From: Mycobacterium paraffinicum
Lineage (GTDB): Bacteria > Actinomycetota > Actinomycetes > Mycobacteriales > Mycobacteriaceae
Assembly (NCBI RefSeq): GCF_001907675.1
Contig: NZ_MPNT01000004.1
Span: 186,001 to 250,000, forward strand
Length of the DNA: 64,000 bases
Direction: 5' to 3'
The notes beneath the pieces were generated by a model. It ran no database searches. It had not been told where the DNA came from and saw nothing but the letters and a program-made list of their open reading frames with translations. Positions 59,646 to 64,000 of the stretch are shown piece after piece (the first letter of the stretch is position 1; every line of letters begins with the position of its first letter). Position numbers and translations under genes: made by a program.

Positions 59646-60201
59646 GTGGCCAAGGAGTTTCCGCGTCTTGACGAGTCGCTCACCGAGTTCATCAACGATC
59701 AGGCAATGTTCTTCGTCGCCACCGCGCCGTCGGAGGGAGGCCGAATCAACCTCTCCCCCAAGGGGTATCGGGACACCTTCGCGGTGCTCGACGACCACAC
59801 CGTGGCCTACCTGGACCTGTTCGGCAGCGGCGTGGAAACCATTGCGCACCTGCGGGACAACGGCCGGATCACCATCATGTTCTGCTCGTTCACCCGCAAC
59901 TCGCGCATCCTGCGGCTGTTCGGCACGGGACGGGTGGTCCGCCCCGACGACGCCGAGTTCGGCGAACTCGTCGGCCATTTCGCCAATCCGCACGCGGGCG
60001 TCCGCGCCGTCATCGTCGTCGATCTCGAGCGAATCGCCGACGCCTGCGGGTTCGCGGTGCCGTACTACGAACTCGTCGACGAACGGCCCGTGCTGGACGA
60101 CTACCACAGCAAGGCGCCCGACGAGGCATACGTTCGGCTCGTCGGGCGCAACCGGCGAAGCATCGACGGATTGCCGGCGCTGGACGCCGACCACCCGTTG
60201 C

Positions 60202-60218
<17 letters not shown>
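59646..60218 (+). CDS. Pyridoxamine 5'-phosphate oxidase-like protein
   Basis: A 190-residue PNPOx-like split-barrel flavoprotein. Typical blocks are [50 protein letters not shown] and [16 protein letters not shown] 59646 gives the usual length. No relation closer than the superfamily exists to the other PNPOx-like gene at 45647. Its last 17 bases overlap the 3' end of the convergent metK gene. Confidence 0.87.
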
Positions 60219-61413
<1,195 letters not shown>

Positions 61414-61445
61414 AATCGAATCCTTCCGAATAGTTAGTTAACCGA

Positions 61446-61451
61446 ATTATA
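61446..61451 (-). promoter_or_regulatory. Consensus -10 box before metK
   Basis: On the minus strand TATAAT, 32 bases upstream of the metK GTG, in a short AT-rich island between coaBC and metK. No good -35 hexamer is seen at 16–18 bases. Confidence 0.55.
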
Positions 61452-61509
61452 TCGGCTGGCGTCGGGCCGGCCGGCACCTGGCCCCGCGCCACAGCAGAAT
61501 CGAACCGTA

Positions 61510-62763
61510 TTACCCGCCGCCGTGCAGGAACGTGGCGATCGCATCCACGATACGACTGGCCATCAGCGTCTTGGAGCCGTGTTGCAGCGCCGACTCGGTG
61601 CCGTCGGAGGCCAGCAGCCAGCCGTCGTTGCTGTCCACCTCGAACGCCCTGCCCTCGCCCACCGCGTTGACCACCAACAGGTCGCAGCCCTTACGGCGCA
61701 GCTTCGCCCGGGCGTGAAAAAGCACATCGCCGTTGGCGTCACCCGTTTCGGCCGCGAACCCGACGATGGCCCGCATGTTGGGCAGCTCACCGCTGGCGCG
61801 CGCCCGGACCGCGCCGGCCAGCACGTCGTCGTTGCGGACCAGCTCGATCGTCGGCGGATCATTGGAGCCCTTTTTGATCTTGGCGGCGGAAACCTGCGCC
61901 GGGCGGAAGTCTGCGACAGCAGCCGCCATCACCAGCACGTCGGCCGCCGGCGCGTGCTTGGCCACCGCGTCGCCGAGTTGCGCAGCCGAGCTCACGTGGA
62001 CCACCTCGACGCCGGCCGGGTCGATCAGGCCGGCGGTGTGCCCGGCGATCAGCGTGACCTCGGCGCCGCGCTGGGCGGCTACGCGGGCCACCGCGTAGCC
62101 CTGCTTGCCGGAGCTGCGGTTGCCGATGAAGCGCACGGGGTCGATCGGTTCGCGGGTGCCGCCGGCGGTCACCAGCAGCTTGCAGCCGGCGAGGTCGTAC
62201 GGGAGCGCGTCGTGGCGCTCGAGCAGCAGCTGGGCCAGCGTGGTGATCTCCTCGGCCTCGGGAAGCCGGCCGGAGCCGCTGTCGGAGCCGGTGAGCCGCC
62301 CGAACGCGGGTTCCAGCACCACCGCCCCGCGGCGCCGCAGGGTGGCCACGTTGTCCACGGTCGCCGGGTGCAGCCACATTTCGGTGTGCATGGCCGGCGC
62401 GAACAGCACCGGGCACCGCGCGGTGAGCAGGGTGGCGGTCAGCAGGTCGTCGGCGCGGCCGTGCACCGCGCGGGCGAGCAGGTCCGCGGTGGCCGGCGCC
62501 ACCACCACCAGGTCGGCCCGCTGGCCGAGCTGGACGTGCGGCACTTCCGGGACGTTCTCGAAGATGCCGGTGTGCACCGGCTGGCCGGAGAGCGCCTCGA
62601 ACGTGGCGGCCCCGACGAACCGCAGCGCGGATTCGGTGGGGATGACCCGGACCTGATGGCCCGCCTCGGAGAGCTGACGAACGACCGTGCACGCCTTGTA
62701 GGCGGCGATGCCACCGGAGACGCCGACGATGATTTTTTTCGCGACCCGATCGCGGTTGTCCAC
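61510..62763 (-). CDS. coaBC: Bifunctional CoaB/CoaC (phosphopantothenoylcysteine synthetase/decarboxylase)
   Basis: Two steps of coenzyme A synthesis. The N-terminal flavodoxin-like CoaC domain (residues about 8–190) has VGVSGGIAAYKA and the HTEMWLHPA segment. The C-terminal CoaB domain (about 200–415) has VTAGGTREPIDPVRFIGNRSSGKQG and MAAAVADFRP. The start is GTG 62763, 23 bp after rpoZ. Part of the conserved order mihF–gmk–rpoZ–coaBC–metK. Confidence 0.96.
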   Translation of the reverse strand: MDNRDRVAKKIIVGVSGGIAAYKACTVVRQLSEAGHQVRVIPTESALRFVGAATFEALSGQPVHTGIFENVPEVPHVQLGQRADLVVVAPATADLLARAVHGRADDLLTATLLTARCPVLFAPAMHTEMWLHPATVDNVATLRRRGAVVLEPAFGRLTGSDSGSGRLPEAEEITTLAQLLLERHDALPYDLAGCKLLVTAGGTREPIDPVRFIGNRSSGKQGYAVARVAAQRGAEVTLIAGHTAGLIDPAGVEVVHVSSAAQLGDAVAKHAPAADVLVMAAAVADFRPAQVSAAKIKKGSNDPPTIELVRNDDVLAGAVRARASGELPNMRAIVGFAAETGDANGDVLFHARAKLRRKGCDLLVVNAVGEGRAFEVDSNDGWLLASDGTESALQHGSKTLMASRIVDAIATFLHGGG

Positions 62764-62786
62764 AGCTCGCCCGGCCCCGCGCCCTG

Positions 62787-63113
<327 letters not shown>

Positions 63114-63178
63114 TTAGGTCAAACTCCTTGGCGGTCAGAGCCCCGAAACGGATTGGCTACCGCTGATGATTCGAATGC

Positions 63179-63850
63179 TCAATCTCGATTGGATCTGGTC
63201 TGGCTCTTGGCCTGGCCAGGCGGGTCGTGCGGACTCGGCGCAGTTCCTAGCAGCAAGGATACCAATTCGGCGCACGCAGACTCCAATTGACTGTTCACGA
63301 CGACCTCGTCGAAGTCGTCCTGGGCCGCCATTTCGACGCGGGCGGTCTCCAGGCGGCGCTGCATGGCCTCCGGAGTTTCGGTGCCGCGCCCGACCAGCCT
63401 GGCCTCCAGGTCCTGCCAACTGGGCGGCGCGAGGAACACGGTGATGGCCTCGGGCATCGCCCTCTTGACCGCCCTGGCGCCGGCCAGGTCGACCTCGATG
63501 AGCACCGGGATCCCGGCCGCGGTGGCGGTCCGCACCGGCTCGGCCAGCGTGCCCGAGCGGTGCAGTCCGCCGTGGATCTCGGCCCACTCCAGCAGCGCGC
63601 CGTCGTCGATGAGCTGCTGAAAGCGGTCCGGGCTGACGAAGTGGTAATCGACACCGTCGACCTCGCCCGGCCGGGGCGCCCGCGTCGTGGCCGAGACGCT
63701 GAAATGCAGGTCCGGGATTCGCTCGCGCAGGCAGCGGACCACCGTCGACTTGCCGACCGCGGAGGGACCGGACAGCACGACCACACGCCCCTGACCTGGT
63801 GGTGCGGGACGCGTGCCGTGCCCGATGTCCGGTCCCCCGCTTGCGCTCAC
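63179..63850 (-). CDS. gmk: Guanylate kinase
   Basis: Phosphorylates GMP to GDP. The 223 residues show the P-loop [13 protein letters not shown] (about residue 26), the GMP-binding block [21 protein letters not shown] and the lid region. N- and C-terminal tails make it slightly longer than usual; the C-terminal Pro/Gln/Lys-rich tail has no evident role. GTG 63850 is used; a later start within the first 20 residues is possible. It lies 49 bp downstream of mihF. Confidence 0.95.
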   Translation of the reverse strand: MSASGGPDIGHGTRPAPPGQGRVVVLSGPSAVGKSTVVRCLRERIPDLHFSVSATTRAPRPGEVDGVDYHFVSPDRFQQLIDDGALLEWAEIHGGLHRSGTLAEPVRTATAAGIPVLIEVDLAGARAVKRAMPEAITVFLAPPSWQDLEARLVGRGTETPEAMQRRLETARVEMAAQDDFDEVVVNSQLESACAELVSLLLGTAPSPHDPPGQAKSQTRSNRD

Positions 63851-63899
63851 TGGCGCTCCTGGGCCGGTGCGCCCATAGCGCGGGAGGGCCGAGGCCGAG

Positions 63900-64000
63900 C
63901 TAGGAGCCGAACTTTTCCAGCAGGGCCTTGCGCTGGCGGTCGCCGAGGCCGCGCAGGCGGCGGGTGGGGGCGATCTCCAGCTCAGTCATGATCTCCTGCG
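63900..64000 (-). CDS. mihF: Integration host factor mIHF, 3' end (partial)
   Basis: The window edge cuts this gene. The visible 32 codons read [20 protein letters not shown] and end [10 protein letters not shown] before a TAG at 63900–63902. This is the C-terminal S13-like helix-two-turn-helix of mycobacterial IHF (Rv1388), an essential nucleoid-associated DNA-bending protein. The remaining roughly 70 codons lie outside the window. Confidence 0.93.
   Translation of the reverse strand, partial: QEIMTELEIAPTRRLRGLGDRQRKALLEKFGS

Noticed and set aside
61414..61509. SAM riboswitch upstream of metK
   Set aside because: The gap is under 100 bp, has no multi-stem aptamer pattern, and a simple -10 box explains it.

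Overview
The window is about 64 kb of high-GC chromosome from a mycobacterium. Gene order matches the M. tuberculosis Rv1388–Rv1440 segment read backwards. This is seen in the runs gap–pgk–tpiA, whiA–yvcK–rapZ–uvrC, ribE–lprG–P55–ribD–rpe–rsmB–fmt and priA–lipI–nlhH, and in metK–coaBC–rpoZ–gmk–mihF. PPE-SVP genes, together with gene content that differs from M. tuberculosis, suggest a slow-growing non-tuberculous species, possibly of the M. avium complex type. I cannot name the species from this window. No rRNA, tRNA, CRISPR array, transposase or integrase was recognised.

Layout. 1–8.3 kb: a coiled-coil protein, a DUF1206 membrane protein, ppc, secG, a PAS–ANTAR regulator, and the lower-glycolysis operon gap–pgk–tpiA. 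8.4–18.5 kb: lipid and redox genes (a carotenoid-dehydrogenase-like flavoprotein, a DUF3556 membrane protein, an acyltransferase, fadD12, lipO, a WS/DGAT) plus a small AbiEi/DUF559 nuclease-like cassette bordered by inverted palindromic repeats. 18.8–23.8 kb: three PPE genes, a DUF732 secreted protein and an AT-rich non-coding stretch. 23.8–28.7 kb: whiA–yvcK–rapZ–uvrC, translationally coupled. 29–40.5 kb: riboflavin synthesis (ribH, ribBA, ribE, ribD), the LprG/P55 lipid-export pair, a diguanylate cyclase inserted beside ribD, rpe, rsmB and fmt.

40.6–53.2 kb is the most unusual part. In M. tuberculosis the acid-responsive methyltransferase Rv1405c and its MarR repressor Rv1404 are neighbours. 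Here an intact methyltransferase (40628–41473) and the MarR gene (52725–53213) lie about 11 kb apart. The 3' end of the methyltransferase gene is repeated, 36 of 37 bases, directly next to the MarR gene. The 11.2 kb between the two repeats holds genes that I do not place in the M. tuberculosis region. They include a divergent beta-carbonic anhydrase and a redox operon (PNPOx-like protein, a membrane protein with a four-cysteine cluster, and a MOSC–flavin reductase–ferredoxin fusion). They also include a PPE protein with a SHOCT tail and a hydrolase regulon with its own TetR and LysR regulators. Two operons of this regulon share a three-box promoter element with identical spacing.

53.3–64 kb returns to the conserved order: priA (with degenerate ATPase motifs), a YhhN protein whose start codon overlaps that of lipI, nlhH, a Baeyer-Villiger-type monooxygenase, a PNPOx-like protein, metK, coaBC, rpoZ, gmk and the 3' end of mihF. 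Statements about M. tuberculosis orthologues rest on remembered family and synteny knowledge, not on a search.
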